Part shown: positions 21,161 through 29,158 of the stretch, in pieces
Position numbering within the stretch: the first letter of the stretch is position 1
How the letters are laid out: every line of letters begins with the position of its first letter
Source of the DNA: Caldicellulosiruptor diazotrophicus
GTDB taxonomy: Bacteria > Bacillota > Thermoanaerobacteria > Caldicellulosiruptorales > Caldicellulosiruptoraceae
Reading direction: 5' to 3'
Assembly (NCBI RefSeq): GCF_017347585.1
Contig: NZ_AP024480.1
Span: 1,014,001 to 1,078,000 of the forward strand
DNA length: 64,000 nt
Position numbers and translations under genes: made by a program
The notes under the pieces: model-generated
Told to the model about the DNA's origin: nothing
Seen by the model: only the letters and a program-made list of their open reading frames with translations
Database searches by the model: none

Positions 21161-21166
21161 GTAAGC

Positions 21167-21242
21167 GCCCACGTAGCTCAGCAGGCAGAGCGTCGCCTTG
21201 GTAAGGCGGAGGTCGCCGGTTCGAGCCCGGTCGTGGGCTCCA
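21167..21242 (+). tRNA. tRNA-Thr (anticodon GGU)
   Basis: Acceptor GCCCACG/CGTGGGC, anticodon loop TTGGTAA with GGT at 21200-21202, T-arm GGTTCGAGCC, and encoded CCA at 21240-21242. Confidence 0.96.
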
Positions 21243-21251
21243 TTTTAGTTA

Positions 21252-21280
21252 TTGACAATTTTAATTGTTTATGATAGATT
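21252..21280 (+). promoter_or_regulatory. Promoter of the rpmG-secE-nusG operon
   Basis: TTGACA (21252-21257), a 17-bp spacer and TAGATT (21275-21280), 10 bp after tRNA-Thr and about 130 bp before rpmG. Confidence 0.6.
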
Positions 21281-21412
21281 TAAAAAGTCAAGCAAAGAAG
21301 GTTTATTTTTTTTTGCTAATTTTCATTGTTGAAAAATACAAGGTGTTGTTCGGAAAAGGAAAGAGGATAAGGTCACTTATAGAAGGTTTGTGATGGAGGT
21401 GAGTACATTAAC

Positions 21413-21577
21413 ATGGCTGCAAAAGGTGCGAGGATGATAATTCATCTTGAATGTACTGAATGCAAAAACAGGAATTACACGACAGAAAAGAATAAGAAAA
21501 ATGACCCAGATAGACTCGAGCTTAAAAAATACTGCAAATTTTGCCGAAGACACACCATCCATAGAGAAACTAAATAG
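21413..21577 (+). CDS. rpmG: 50S ribosomal protein L33
   Basis: A 54-residue zinc-ribbon ribosomal protein, too short for most ORF cut-offs. It reads [20 protein letters not shown] at the N-terminus, with the second cysteine pair in [21 protein letters not shown] and CKFC make this the zinc-binding (C+) form. GGAGGTG lies 11 bp upstream of the ATG. The rpmG-secE-nusG order is standard in Firmicutes. Confidence 0.95.
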
Positions 21578-21600
21578 TTAAGAAAGAGGATGTGTGAATA

Positions 21601-21870
21601 ATGGTGGAGAAGAAAAAGGTGGAGAAGGTAGTTGTAAAAACTCAAGGAAATAAAAAAAAGTTGAGTTTTAAAGAATGGTGGGGAAGGACTCTCAAGTTTT
21701 TCAGAGATGTTAGAATAGAGATGAAGAAGGTTGTGTGGCCTTCACAAAAACAGGTGGTAAAGCACACAATTGTGGTGTTGACATTTACACTATTTTTCAC
21801 AGTGTTCATTTTACTTGCTGACCTAATATACGACCAGCTTATTTTCAAACTTTTATTGAAGATAAGATAA
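21601..21870 (+). CDS. secE: Preprotein translocase subunit SecE
   Basis: Essential clamp subunit of the SecYEG channel. The 89-residue protein has a Lys-rich N-terminus and an amphipathic helix with the family motif RIEMKKVVWPSQKQ. A single transmembrane segment follows (about 58-80, VLTFTLFFTVFILLADLIY). It lies 23 bp after rpmG and 47 bp before nusG. Confidence 0.96.
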   Translation: MVEKKKVEKVVVKTQGNKKKLSFKEWWGRTLKFFRDVRIEMKKVVWPSQKQVVKHTIVVLTFTLFFTVFILLADLIYDQLIFKLLLKIR

Positions 21871-21891
21871 AAGGTAATTCTTAAGAAAAAA

Positions 21892-21917
21892 GGAGGGCGG
21901 GCTTTTAGCCCTTCAAA
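21892..21917 (+). promoter_or_regulatory. Split ribosome-binding region of nusG with an intervening hairpin
   Basis: GGAGG at 21892-21896 is 21 bases from the ATG, too far for normal initiation. A hairpin GGGC-TTTTA-GCCC (21899-21911) lies between them. When folded it would shorten the effective spacing to about 8 bases. Confidence 0.5.
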
Positions 21918-22442
21918 ATGAGCGATAAAAGAGCAAAATGGTATGTTGTCCATACCTATGCAGGCTATGAAAATAAAGTAAAAGCTAATTTAGAAAAAAT
22001 AATTGAAAATAGGAATTTGTCTGATAGAATTTTAGACATTAGGATTCCCACTGAGCTTGTTACTGAAGTTAAAGATGGAAAGAAGATTGTTAAAGAAAAA
22101 AAGAAATTTCCGTCGTATGTGTTAATCAAAGCTGTAATGGACAATGATATATGGTACACGATAAGAAATGTCAGAGGCGTAACTGGCTTTGTGGGACCTG
22201 AATCTAAGCCCACACCTCTTACAGATGAAGAAATAGAAGCAATGGGTATCAAAGAAGAGGTTGTGGAAGTATTTGACATTGAAGTTGGTGACAATGTGAA
22301 GGTTGTATCTGGTCCATTTGCTGATTTTTATGGGCCAGTTGTTGAAATAAATAAAGAGCGAAAAAAAGTAAGAGTAATGCTTAACCTATTTGGGAGAGAA
22401 ACTCCTGTGGAATTTGATTACCATCAGGTAGAAAGATTGTAA
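21918..22442 (+). CDS. nusG: Transcription elongation/antitermination factor NusG
   Basis: Binds RNA polymerase and affects pausing, Rho function and ribosome coupling. The 174-residue protein has an NGN domain (WYVVHTYAGYENKVKANLEKI) and a C-terminal KOW domain (GDNVKVVSGPFADFYGPVVEI). The LFGRETPVEFDYHQVERL tail is typical. It follows secE. The ATG has an unusual hairpin-spaced Shine-Dalgarno upstream. Confidence 0.97.
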   Translation: MSDKRAKWYVVHTYAGYENKVKANLEKIIENRNLSDRILDIRIPTELVTEVKDGKKIVKEKKKFPSYVLIKAVMDNDIWYTIRNVRGVTGFVGPESKPTPLTDEEIEAMGIKEEVVEVFDIEVGDNVKVVSGPFADFYGPVVEINKERKKVRVMLNLFGRETPVEFDYHQVERL

Positions 22443-22483
22443 TACATTCTAAATTCAAGTTAAGCAGGAGGTGAAAAGTAGAG

Positions 22484-22909
22484 ATGGCGAAGAAAGTTTT
22501 AACACAAATAAAACTTCAAATTCCAGCAGGTAAAGCAACACCTGCACCGCCTGTCGGACCTGCGTTAGGTCAACATGGTGTTAACATTATGCAGTTTTGC
22601 AAAGAGTTTAATGAAAGGACAGCAAAGGATGCTGGATTGATTATTCCAGTTGTTATAACTGTTTATTCTGATAGGTCATTTACATTTATTACAAAAACAC
22701 CTCCAGCATCAGTTCTGTTGAAAAAAGCTGCAGGAATAGAAAGTGGATCTCCAAAGCCAAACAAGCAAAAAGTGGCTACGTTGAAAAGAGATGTAATCAG
22801 AAAAATTGCCGAACAGAAGATGCCTGATTTAACTGCTGCATCTTTGGAAGCTGCTATGAGAACTATTGAGGGTACTGCAAAGAGTATGGGAATTGTAGTT
22901 GAAGACTAA
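22484..22909 (+). CDS. rplK: 50S ribosomal protein L11
   Basis: A 141-residue protein that begins [34 protein letters not shown], in the near-invariant family form. The C-terminal rRNA-binding domain includes [28 protein letters not shown]. It is the substrate of PrmA, whose gene is also in this window (4341). GCAGGAGGTG lies 11 bp upstream of the ATG. Confidence 0.98.
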   Translation: MAKKVLTQIKLQIPAGKATPAPPVGPALGQHGVNIMQFCKEFNERTAKDAGLIIPVVITVYSDRSFTFITKTPPASVLLKKAAGIESGSPKPNKQKVATLKRDVIRKIAEQKMPDLTAASLEAAMRTIEGTAKSMGIVVED

Positions 22910-22932
22910 TATTTTTTATACACACGACAGAA

Positions 22933-22966
22933 TGTGGGAGGTTAATTTATAGCCGGAAATACCACA
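22933..22966 (+). promoter_or_regulatory. Possible L1-binding autoregulatory hairpin between rplK and rplA
   Basis: TGTGG (22933-22937) pairs with CCACA (22962-22966), enclosing GAGG...CCGG, just upstream of the rplA Shine-Dalgarno. The position resembles the L1 mRNA-binding site known in rplKA operons. Assignment is from position and a short stem only. Confidence 0.4.
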
Positions 22967-22986
22967 AAGGAGGTTTATTTAAGAGA

Positions 22987-23679
22987 ATGTTCAGAGGTAA
23001 GAAATATCAAGAAGTTGCAAAACTTGTCGATAAGACAAAGCTTTATGACCCAGAAGAAGCAATTGAACTTGCGCTAAAAACATCTTATGCAAAGTTCGAC
23101 GAAACAGTTGAGGTGCATGTAAGGTTAAACGTTGACCCAAGACATGCCGATCAACAAGTAAGGGGTACTGTGGTTTTGCCAAATGGTACAGGTAAAAGTG
23201 TGAGAGTTTTAGTGTTTGCAAAAGGTGACAAGGCAAAAGAAGCAGAAGAAGCAGGAGCAGATTATGTAGGTGCAGAAGAGCTTGTTGCAAAGATTCAAAA
23301 TGAAGGTTGGACAGACTTTGATGTATGTATTGCAACACCCGATATGATGGGTTTGGTGGGAAGACTTGGTAAGATTTTAGGTCCCAAGGGTTTGATGCCA
23401 AACCCAAAATCAGGGACTGTAACAATGGATGTTGCAAAAGCTGTAAAAGAGGCAAAAGCTGGTAGAGTTGAATTTAGGCTTGACAAAACAGCGATAATTC
23501 ACTGTCCAATTGGTAAAGTTTCATTTGGTAAAGAAAAACTTCTTGAAAATTACAGAACACTTATGGAAGCAATTATCAAGGCAAGACCAGTCGCTGCAAA
23601 AGGGCAGTTTTTAAAAAGTATTACGGTTGCAACAACAATGGGACCTGGCATTAAAATAAACCCATTAAAACCATTATAA
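22987..23679 (+). CDS. rplA: 50S ribosomal protein L1
   Basis: A 230-residue two-domain protein of the L1 stalk. Typical segments are [39 protein letters not shown] and [15 protein letters not shown], then [22 protein letters not shown] near the C-terminus. AAAGGAGG precedes the ATG by about 12 bases. It lies between rplK and the L10 leader. Confidence 0.98.
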   Translation: MFRGKKYQEVAKLVDKTKLYDPEEAIELALKTSYAKFDETVEVHVRLNVDPRHADQQVRGTVVLPNGTGKSVRVLVFAKGDKAKEAEEAGADYVGAEELVAKIQNEGWTDFDVCIATPDMMGLVGRLGKILGPKGLMPNPKSGTVTMDVAKAVKEAKAGRVEFRLDKTAIIHCPIGKVSFGKEKLLENYRTLMEAIIKARPVAAKGQFLKSITVATTMGPGIKINPLKPL

Positions 23680-23703
23680 TGTTCTAAAGTTAAAAAAGTG
23701 AAT

Positions 23704-23890
23704 AACCTACAACCGAAGACAGTAGGTGCAAAGTGCTTTTTAAAAGTACTTTGCTTAAAAGTTTGCCTACCGAGGTTGTAATTATTTGCAAGCCCATTGG
23801 TCAGATGTAGTATATATTACTTCTCATTGACCAAATGGGGAGGGATAATTACAGCCTCTTTAAGGTAAACTTAAAGAGGCTTTTTGATTT
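23704..23890 (+). ncRNA. L10 leader (autoregulatory mRNA of rplJL)
   Basis: The rplA-rplJ gap holds the conserved L10-leader elements. An ACCGAAGACAGTAGGTGC strand pairs through TTGCCTACCGAGGT around a long internal hairpin (GCAAAGT...ACTTTGC), and a second hairpin near 23797-23843 follows. The leader ends in an intrinsic terminator. In Firmicutes, excess L10(L12)4 binds this structure and causes early termination. Confidence 0.85.
23854..23887 (+). terminator. Attenuator terminator of the L10 leader
   Basis: GCCTCTTTAAG / CTTAAAGAGGC (11 bp perfect, 23854-23864 and 23870-23880) followed by TTTTT, 30 bp before rplJ. This is the regulated terminator of the leader. Confidence 0.85.
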
Positions 23891-23917
23891 ATTGTGTACA
23901 AAAGGGAGGTGAATTTA

Positions 23918-24442
23918 TTGGCAAAGTCAAGAGCGGTTAAAGAACAACTTTTGAATGAATACAAGGAAAAGCTGTCTAAAGCAAAAGCTGGTGTGATTGT
24001 TTGCAATCATGGAATTACCGTTGAACAAGATACAGCACTCAGAAAGAAGCTAAGAGAAGCAGGAATTGAGTACAAGGTTGTAAAAAAGACTTTGTTTACC
24101 TTTGCTGTAAGGGAAAATAATCTTTCTGAACTTGAACAGTTTTTTGAAGGGCCTATAGCCGTTGCATTTTCGTATGATGACCCTGTAAAGGTTGCAAAGG
24201 TATTAAAAGAAGGTGCAAAAGACCTTGAAAAGTTAGAAATAAGAGGCGGATTTATTGAAGGTAAAGTGATTTCTGAAAAAGAGGTTGACGCACTTTCCAA
24301 ACTTCCATCAAGAGAAGAACTTGTTGCAAAGATGCTTGGCGGCTTAAACGCGCCAATGTCGGGTCTTGTTTATGTACTTTCTGGTACAATTAGAAAGCTT
24401 GTTCTGGCACTCGATGCTATTGCTAAGAAGCAGAGTGCTTAA
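23918..24442 (+). CDS. rplJ: 50S ribosomal protein L10
   Basis: Stalk base protein that anchors L7/L12 dimers. It begins AKSRAVKEQLLNEYKEKLSKAK and ends with the stalk-binding helix (VLSGTIRKLVLALDAIAKKQ). A GTG at 23894 is in frame but lies before the GGGAGGTG site. The TTG at 23918 is 6 bases after that site and gives the conserved start, so it is chosen (174 residues). Expression is controlled by the upstream leader. Confidence 0.96.
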   Translation: MAKSRAVKEQLLNEYKEKLSKAKAGVIVCNHGITVEQDTALRKKLREAGIEYKVVKKTLFTFAVRENNLSELEQFFEGPIAVAFSYDDPVKVAKVLKEGAKDLEKLEIRGGFIEGKVISEKEVDALSKLPSREELVAKMLGGLNAPMSGLVYVLSGTIRKLVLALDAIAKKQSA

Positions 24443-24480
24443 CATAAATAAAAAAATTTAAAGTGGGAGGTTGTTTAAAG

Positions 24481-24870
24481 ATGGCAAGCGAAAAGGTTCA
24501 AAAATTGATTGAAGAAATCAAAACATTGACAGTATTAGAACTTTCTGAGATGGTAAAAGCTTTGGAAGAAGAGTTTGGTGTTACTGCTGCAGCTCCAGTT
24601 GCAGTTGCAGCAGCTCCAGTTGCTGGTGCTCAGGCAGCAGCTCCAGCTGCAGAAGAGAAGACAGAATTTAACGTTATTTTAGCAGATGCAGGTAGCGATA
24701 AGATCAAGGTTATCAAGGTTGTAAGAGAGATAACTGGTCTTGGCTTGAAAGAGGCAAAGGATCTTGTTGATGGTGCTCCAAAGCCAATCAAAGAGAATGT
24801 TTCAAAAGACGAAGCTGAGCAGATCAAGAAGAAACTTGAGGAAGTTGGAGCAAAGGTTGAACTCAAATAG
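24481..24870 (+). CDS. rplL: 50S ribosomal protein L7/L12
   Basis: A 129-residue stalk protein with an N-terminal dimer helix (residues 1-35) and an Ala/Pro hinge ([20 protein letters not shown]). The C-terminal factor-binding domain is [20 protein letters not shown] ... [20 protein letters not shown]. The ATG at 24481 follows GTGGGAGG; upstream in-frame codons lie before that site. It is the last gene of the ribosomal cluster, with a terminator directly after it. Confidence 0.98.
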   Translation: MASEKVQKLIEEIKTLTVLELSEMVKALEEEFGVTAAAPVAVAAAPVAGAQAAAPAAEEKTEFNVILADAGSDKIKVIKVVREITGLGLKEAKDLVDGAPKPIKENVSKDEAEQIKKKLEEVGAKVELK

Positions 24871-24886
24871 TGAATGTCAAATTACA

Positions 24887-24922
24887 GAAAAAGGGTAGGA
24901 GAAATCTCCTGCCCTTTTTCAA
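24887..24922 (+). terminator. Terminator of the rplJL operon
   Basis: GAAAAAGGGTAGGAG paired with CTCCTGCCCTTTTTC (one T-G pair) around a 5-base loop; a strong stem that ends in a T-run. Confidence 0.85.
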
Positions 24923-25006
24923 TTTGATGGATGAAATCTTGAGTTTAATGTGATATTATAAATTACATATTATACTATTAAGTCAAGGAAGGTTGGGTTA
25001 GAAAAA

Positions 25007-25378
25007 ATGAATGAAAAGTACTTAGAGATTATCCAAAAAATAAATGAGCTTACTTCTACCATGTCAGAAGCTTTAGATCATATCATGAATGTTCAAATTC
25101 CTCAGCTGAGGTTTGAAGATTCTTTTTATCTTTTAAACGATATCATTGAAGCTTTTTTGAGCATTTCAAGTGCTCTGAGAGTAATTCAAGATGAGTTTGA
25201 CGTAGAAAGTCTTCAGAACACAGAAAATGAATTTCAAGAGAGGTTGAGCGAACTTCTTCAGATGTACAAACAGCCAGTAGCTGAAAAGCTTCTTGCCAAG
25301 TATCAAAACGAAATAATACCGGTTTATGAAAAATGGCAGACACAACTTCACAGGACAATAAACAGATACCAGGCATGA
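25007..25378 (+). CDS. Small helical protein of unknown function
   Basis: A 123-residue, acidic, cytoplasmic and apparently all-helical protein with no signal peptide or membrane segment. It has heptad-like stretches (ENEFQERLSELLQMYKQPVAEKLLAKYQ) and a conserved-looking IPVYEKWQTQLHRTINRYQA tail. The ATG at 25007 has GGAAGGTTGGG upstream. It is a single gene between two terminators. I do not recognise the family. Confidence 0.7.
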   Translation: MNEKYLEIIQKINELTSTMSEALDHIMNVQIPQLRFEDSFYLLNDIIEAFLSISSALRVIQDEFDVESLQNTENEFQERLSELLQMYKQPVAEKLLAKYQNEIIPVYEKWQTQLHRTINRYQA

Positions 25379-25383
25379 ATCAC

Positions 25384-25419
25384 AAAAAATGGCTGGCTTT
25401 ATTTACCAGCCATTTTTTA
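25384..25419. terminator. Bidirectional terminator
   Basis: AAAAAATGGCTGG / CCAGCCATTTTTT, symmetric with A-tract and T-tract flanks. It serves the convergent gene ends at 25378 and 25429. Confidence 0.85.
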
Positions 25420-25428
25420 CTTATGTCA

Positions 25429-27222
25429 TTATTTTTCAAAATATTTAAACTGTGAGTTGTAAAGATTATAATAATAACCTTTCCTCTCAAGAAGGTGAGT
25501 ATGACTGCCTTCTTCAACAATTTGTCCATCATGGATGACAAATATTCTATTAGCATTTCGGATGGTAGACAGTCTGTGAGCTATAATAATTGAGGTCCTG
25601 CCCGATGTTAGCTTTTCTATAGCCTGTTGGATTAGGATTTCTGTTTGAGTATCTACCGCTGAGGTTGCTTCATCTAATATAAGTATTTTTGGATCAGCTA
25701 AAAGTGCTCTGGCAAATGCGATGAGCTGTCTTTGGCCGATAGAGAGGCGACTTCCTCTTTCGTTGACCTCTGTGTCATATCCGTTTTCCATTTTCATGAT
25801 AAACTCATGAGCATTTACAATCTTTGCAGCCCTAATTACTTCATCCATTGTGGCATCAGGTTTTGCATATCGTATGTTATCCGCAATTGTACCAGAAAAT
25901 ATGAAAGTGTCTTGTAGCATTATGCCCATTTGCTTTCTTAAAGAAGTTAAAGTCACGTTTTTAATGTTATGCCCGTCAATCAAAACTCTTCCCTTTTGAG
26001 GATCATAAAACCTTGCAATGAGATTTATTATTGTGGTTTTTCCTGCACCTGTTTCACCTACAAGCGCAATTGTCTCCCCAGCTTTAATGGTGAATGAAAC
26101 ATCTTTTAAAACGGGTTTTTCCTCGTCGTATGAAAAAGAAACATTTTCAAATGTTATTTCGCCTCTAATTGGTGGTAAATCATATGCATCTTTAGCATCT
26201 TGAACATCCGGTTGGATATCAAGAATTTCAAATATGCGTTCGGTTGATGCCATTGCAACCAACAACTGATTGTAAAAATTAGATATATTATTGATAGGTT
26301 GCCAGAACATTCCAATATAATTTGAAAATGCTATGATTATGCCAAGTGTTGTATATCCCTTTCTCATCATCCAAATGCCAAAAAGAAATATGAGAACGCT
26401 TGAAAGAGTTCCCGTAAATTCTACGGTTGGCCAAAATAGATTGTTTGCTCTGATTGCTTTCATCCATGTATTTTTGAATGTTGTGTTTAAATTTTTAAAT
26501 ATTTCGGAGTTTTTTTCTTCTCTTGTAAAAGCCTGAGTTATTTTCATTCCTTGTATGCTTTCATGTATATAAGCATTGAGAGTAGAAGATTTTTTTCTAA
26601 CATCTTGCCATCTTGTCCTTATTGAGTTTTTTAATATCATTATTATTGAGATTAACAAAGGAAGAACACCAAGTGCAACAATGGATAGTTTTATATCAAT
26701 TGAAAGCATTATTACTATAATAGCCCAAAGGCTTAAGGTATCAACAAGCACGTTCAAAATACTATTGGACAAAAGTTCTGATAAAGAATCCACATCATTC
26801 AATACTCTTACCATTATTTTGCCTGCAGGTCGACTGTCGAAAAAGCTGAGAGACAGTTTTTGAAGATGGGTAAAAAGATGCATTCGAATATCTGAAACAA
26901 CACTGTTGCCAAGTTTTGTCATGAAGATAGTTCTTATACGAAGACTTATTACGTACAAAAAGGTAAGCAAAATATAGAAAACTGCCTTATACAAAAGTGC
27001 ATGGATGTTTCTGTTGGGAATATCAATATCAATAACCAATCTTATCAAATAAGGTCCGGCAAGATTGTAGAATGTAGCAAGTATCATTAAAAGAAATGAA
27101 TATATAAAATACTTTTTATATGGTTTTATATATCTCATAAGTCTTACAAACTGTGACCAGTTAAAAGGTTTTATTATTGGTTCATCTTCTTCAATTCTAA
27201 GTCTTTTAATGGAATTACTCAA
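25429..27222 (-). CDS. Heterodimeric ABC exporter subunit (canonical Walker B, divergent signature)
   Basis: A 597-residue membrane-plus-ATPase half-transporter with six transmembrane segments (about 25-325) and then the nucleotide-binding domain. It shows Walker A GETGAGKTTI, a divergent signature LSIGQRQ, Walker B LILDEATSAVD with the catalytic Glu, and H-loop IIAHRLS. The TTG start at 27222 overlaps the upstream gene's TGA (TTGA), with AAGGTGATAGG in front, so the two subunits are translationally coupled. The architecture resembles BmrCD and TM287/288 multidrug exporters. The substrate is unknown. Confidence 0.92.
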   Translation of the reverse strand: MSNSIKRLRIEEDEPIIKPFNWSQFVRLMRYIKPYKKYFIYSFLLMILATFYNLAGPYLIRLVIDIDIPNRNIHALLYKAVFYILLTFLYVISLRIRTIFMTKLGNSVVSDIRMHLFTHLQKLSLSFFDSRPAGKIMVRVLNDVDSLSELLSNSILNVLVDTLSLWAIIVIMLSIDIKLSIVALGVLPLLISIIMILKNSIRTRWQDVRKKSSTLNAYIHESIQGMKITQAFTREEKNSEIFKNLNTTFKNTWMKAIRANNLFWPTVEFTGTLSSVLIFLFGIWMMRKGYTTLGIIIAFSNYIGMFWQPINNISNFYNQLLVAMASTERIFEILDIQPDVQDAKDAYDLPPIRGEITFENVSFSYDEEKPVLKDVSFTIKAGETIALVGETGAGKTTIINLIARFYDPQKGRVLIDGHNIKNVTLTSLRKQMGIMLQDTFIFSGTIADNIRYAKPDATMDEVIRAAKIVNAHEFIMKMENGYDTEVNERGSRLSIGQRQLIAFARALLADPKILILDEATSAVDTQTEILIQQAIEKLTSGRTSIIIAHRLSTIRNANRIFVIHDGQIVEEGSHTHLLERKGYYYNLYNSQFKYFEK

Positions 27223-28964
27223 AACCTATCACCTTCTTTTTGTGTACTCAGAATATCTTTGTATTGCTGAACAAATATATTATAATATCTACCTTTTTTA
27301 GCTAAAAGTTCATTATGAGTTCCTTGTTCTACAATCTTTCCATTTTCAAGATAAAGTATCAAGTCGCAGTCTTTTACCATTGAAATCCTATGAGCAATGA
27401 TAAATACGGTACAATCTCTGAAATATTCTTCTAACGCTTTACTTATCAAATACTCTGTTTCCATATCAATCGCTGATGTTGCATCATCGAGCACCAGTAT
27501 CTTTGGTTTTTTTAAAAGAGCTCTTGCTATTGCAATTCGTTGTTTCTGACCACCTGAAAGACCAATTCCTCTCTCTCCAACAAGAGTATCATATCCATCT
27601 GGGAATTGGATAATAAATTCATGTGCCTGAGCAAGTTTTGCGGCGTTTATGATATCTTCAAGAGAAGCACTTTCCACGCCATATGCTATGTTATTTGCAA
27701 TAGTGTCAGAAAACAAAAATGTCTCTTGAGGGATTACAGAAATTGCTCCTCTGAGTTTTTTTAGGTCATAGTCTTTTACATCTATTTCGTCTATTAGTAC
27801 TTTTCCACTTGATACGTCATAAAAACGGGGTATGAGATTTACAATAGAAGATTTTCCTGAACCTGTTGGTCCCATTATAGCAACCTTCATTTTAGGTTTT
27901 ACTTCAAAATTGATGTTTTCTAATACAAGATTTCCAGAGTGTTTGAAATACACTTTTTCAAATCTTACATACCCTTCTTTGACTTCAAATGGAGTTGGCT
28001 TTCCTTTGATTTTTACAGGTGTACTGAGCAATCCAAATACTCTTTCACAAGAAGCGTTTGCTCTTTCCACCATGCTTATAATCCATCCCAATGACCTCAA
28101 AGGCCAAATTATGGCCCAAAGATATCCTTGAAAAGCCATAAGTGTTCCAATTGTTATCGAATTTTTAATTACCATAAAACCGCCCAGTGCGAAAATAATC
28201 AAAACAAGTAATGATGTTATTGCCTCAATCATAGGGAAAAATTTGCCCCAAATTAGTCCAACCGTTATATTTTGTTCTTTATATTCGTCATTGGCAGATG
28301 AAAATTTCTCTATTTCGAAGTTTTCTTGAGAGAAAGCCTTTACAACTCTGATACCTGTAATATTTTCCTGAGTTGCTGTGTTGAGTTTAGAATACTTTTC
28401 ACGTATCTTAATAAATTCCGGTCTTATGGTTCTGTCAAAAATATAAACCAAAATTAACAGTATAGGCGTTGAGAAAAGTAAAGCTACTGTTAGCTTTACA
28501 TTTAAAATAAACATTATGGTAAGAGATATCGAAAAGTTCAAAATATTTTCAGCAAACAAAGCTAAGGCAGTGGAGAAAAACATTCTAATTCCTTCCAAAT
28601 CGCCTGTCATGCGTGCCATGAGTTCTCCTGTTCGAGTTTTGTCATAAAATTCGTAGGTCTGTCTTTGCAAAAAATTATAAAGTGTTTCTCTGAGCTCATA
28701 CAGTATATTTTGAGAGACATTTTCAAGTAAATATGAATGACCATATCTTATGAAACCTCGTATTAAACTTACACAGAGCATTGTTGTAACAAATGGTAAA
28801 AGCAAATAATACTTTTTCTTTGAAATTGCTTCATCAATAATTAATTTAGAAATATATGGATTTACCATTGCAAAGGTTGTTGACATAAAAATAAGAACAA
28901 ATCCAAGAATTAAAAATTTTTTATATTTTCGAAAATATGGGGATAATCTTTTTAAATTGTTCAC
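27219..28964 (-). CDS. Heterodimeric ABC exporter subunit (degenerate Walker B)
   Basis: Partner half-transporter of about 581 residues with six transmembrane segments and an ATPase domain. It shows Walker A GPTGSGKSSI, signature LSGGQKQR and H-loop IIAHRIS. Walker B reads LVLDDATSAID, with Asp where the catalytic Glu is expected. The partner's signature is LSIGQ, so both changes fall in one composite ATP site, as in asymmetric exporters. The GTG at 28964 has GGAAGGTG eight bases upstream and gives MNNLKRLSPY; a TTG at 28982 overlaps that site and is less likely. Confidence 0.92.
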   Translation of the reverse strand: MNNLKRLSPYFRKYKKFLILGFVLIFMSTTFAMVNPYISKLIIDEAISKKKYYLLLPFVTTMLCVSLIRGFIRYGHSYLLENVSQNILYELRETLYNFLQRQTYEFYDKTRTGELMARMTGDLEGIRMFFSTALALFAENILNFSISLTIMFILNVKLTVALLFSTPILLILVYIFDRTIRPEFIKIREKYSKLNTATQENITGIRVVKAFSQENFEIEKFSSANDEYKEQNITVGLIWGKFFPMIEAITSLLVLIIFALGGFMVIKNSITIGTLMAFQGYLWAIIWPLRSLGWIISMVERANASCERVFGLLSTPVKIKGKPTPFEVKEGYVRFEKVYFKHSGNLVLENINFEVKPKMKVAIMGPTGSGKSSIVNLIPRFYDVSSGKVLIDEIDVKDYDLKKLRGAISVIPQETFLFSDTIANNIAYGVESASLEDIINAAKLAQAHEFIIQFPDGYDTLVGERGIGLSGGQKQRIAIARALLKKPKILVLDDATSAIDMETEYLISKALEEYFRDCTVFIIAHRISMVKDCDLILYLENGKIVEQGTHNELLAKKGRYYNIFVQQYKDILSTQKEGDRF

Positions 28965-29158
28965 GTAAAAAGCACCTTCCAAATTTAAATTTTCATTTTT
29001 TGTCTACTTTGATACATTATAAACCAGATTTATGTGAAAATAAATATAAGAATTTTAATATTTAGCTCACTTTTTTAAGCTTTTATTGTTCTTCATAAAA
29101 CCTTAAGCATTTTAATAATATTGTTTATAGATATTCGGGCGAGGATGGTAGAGCTATA

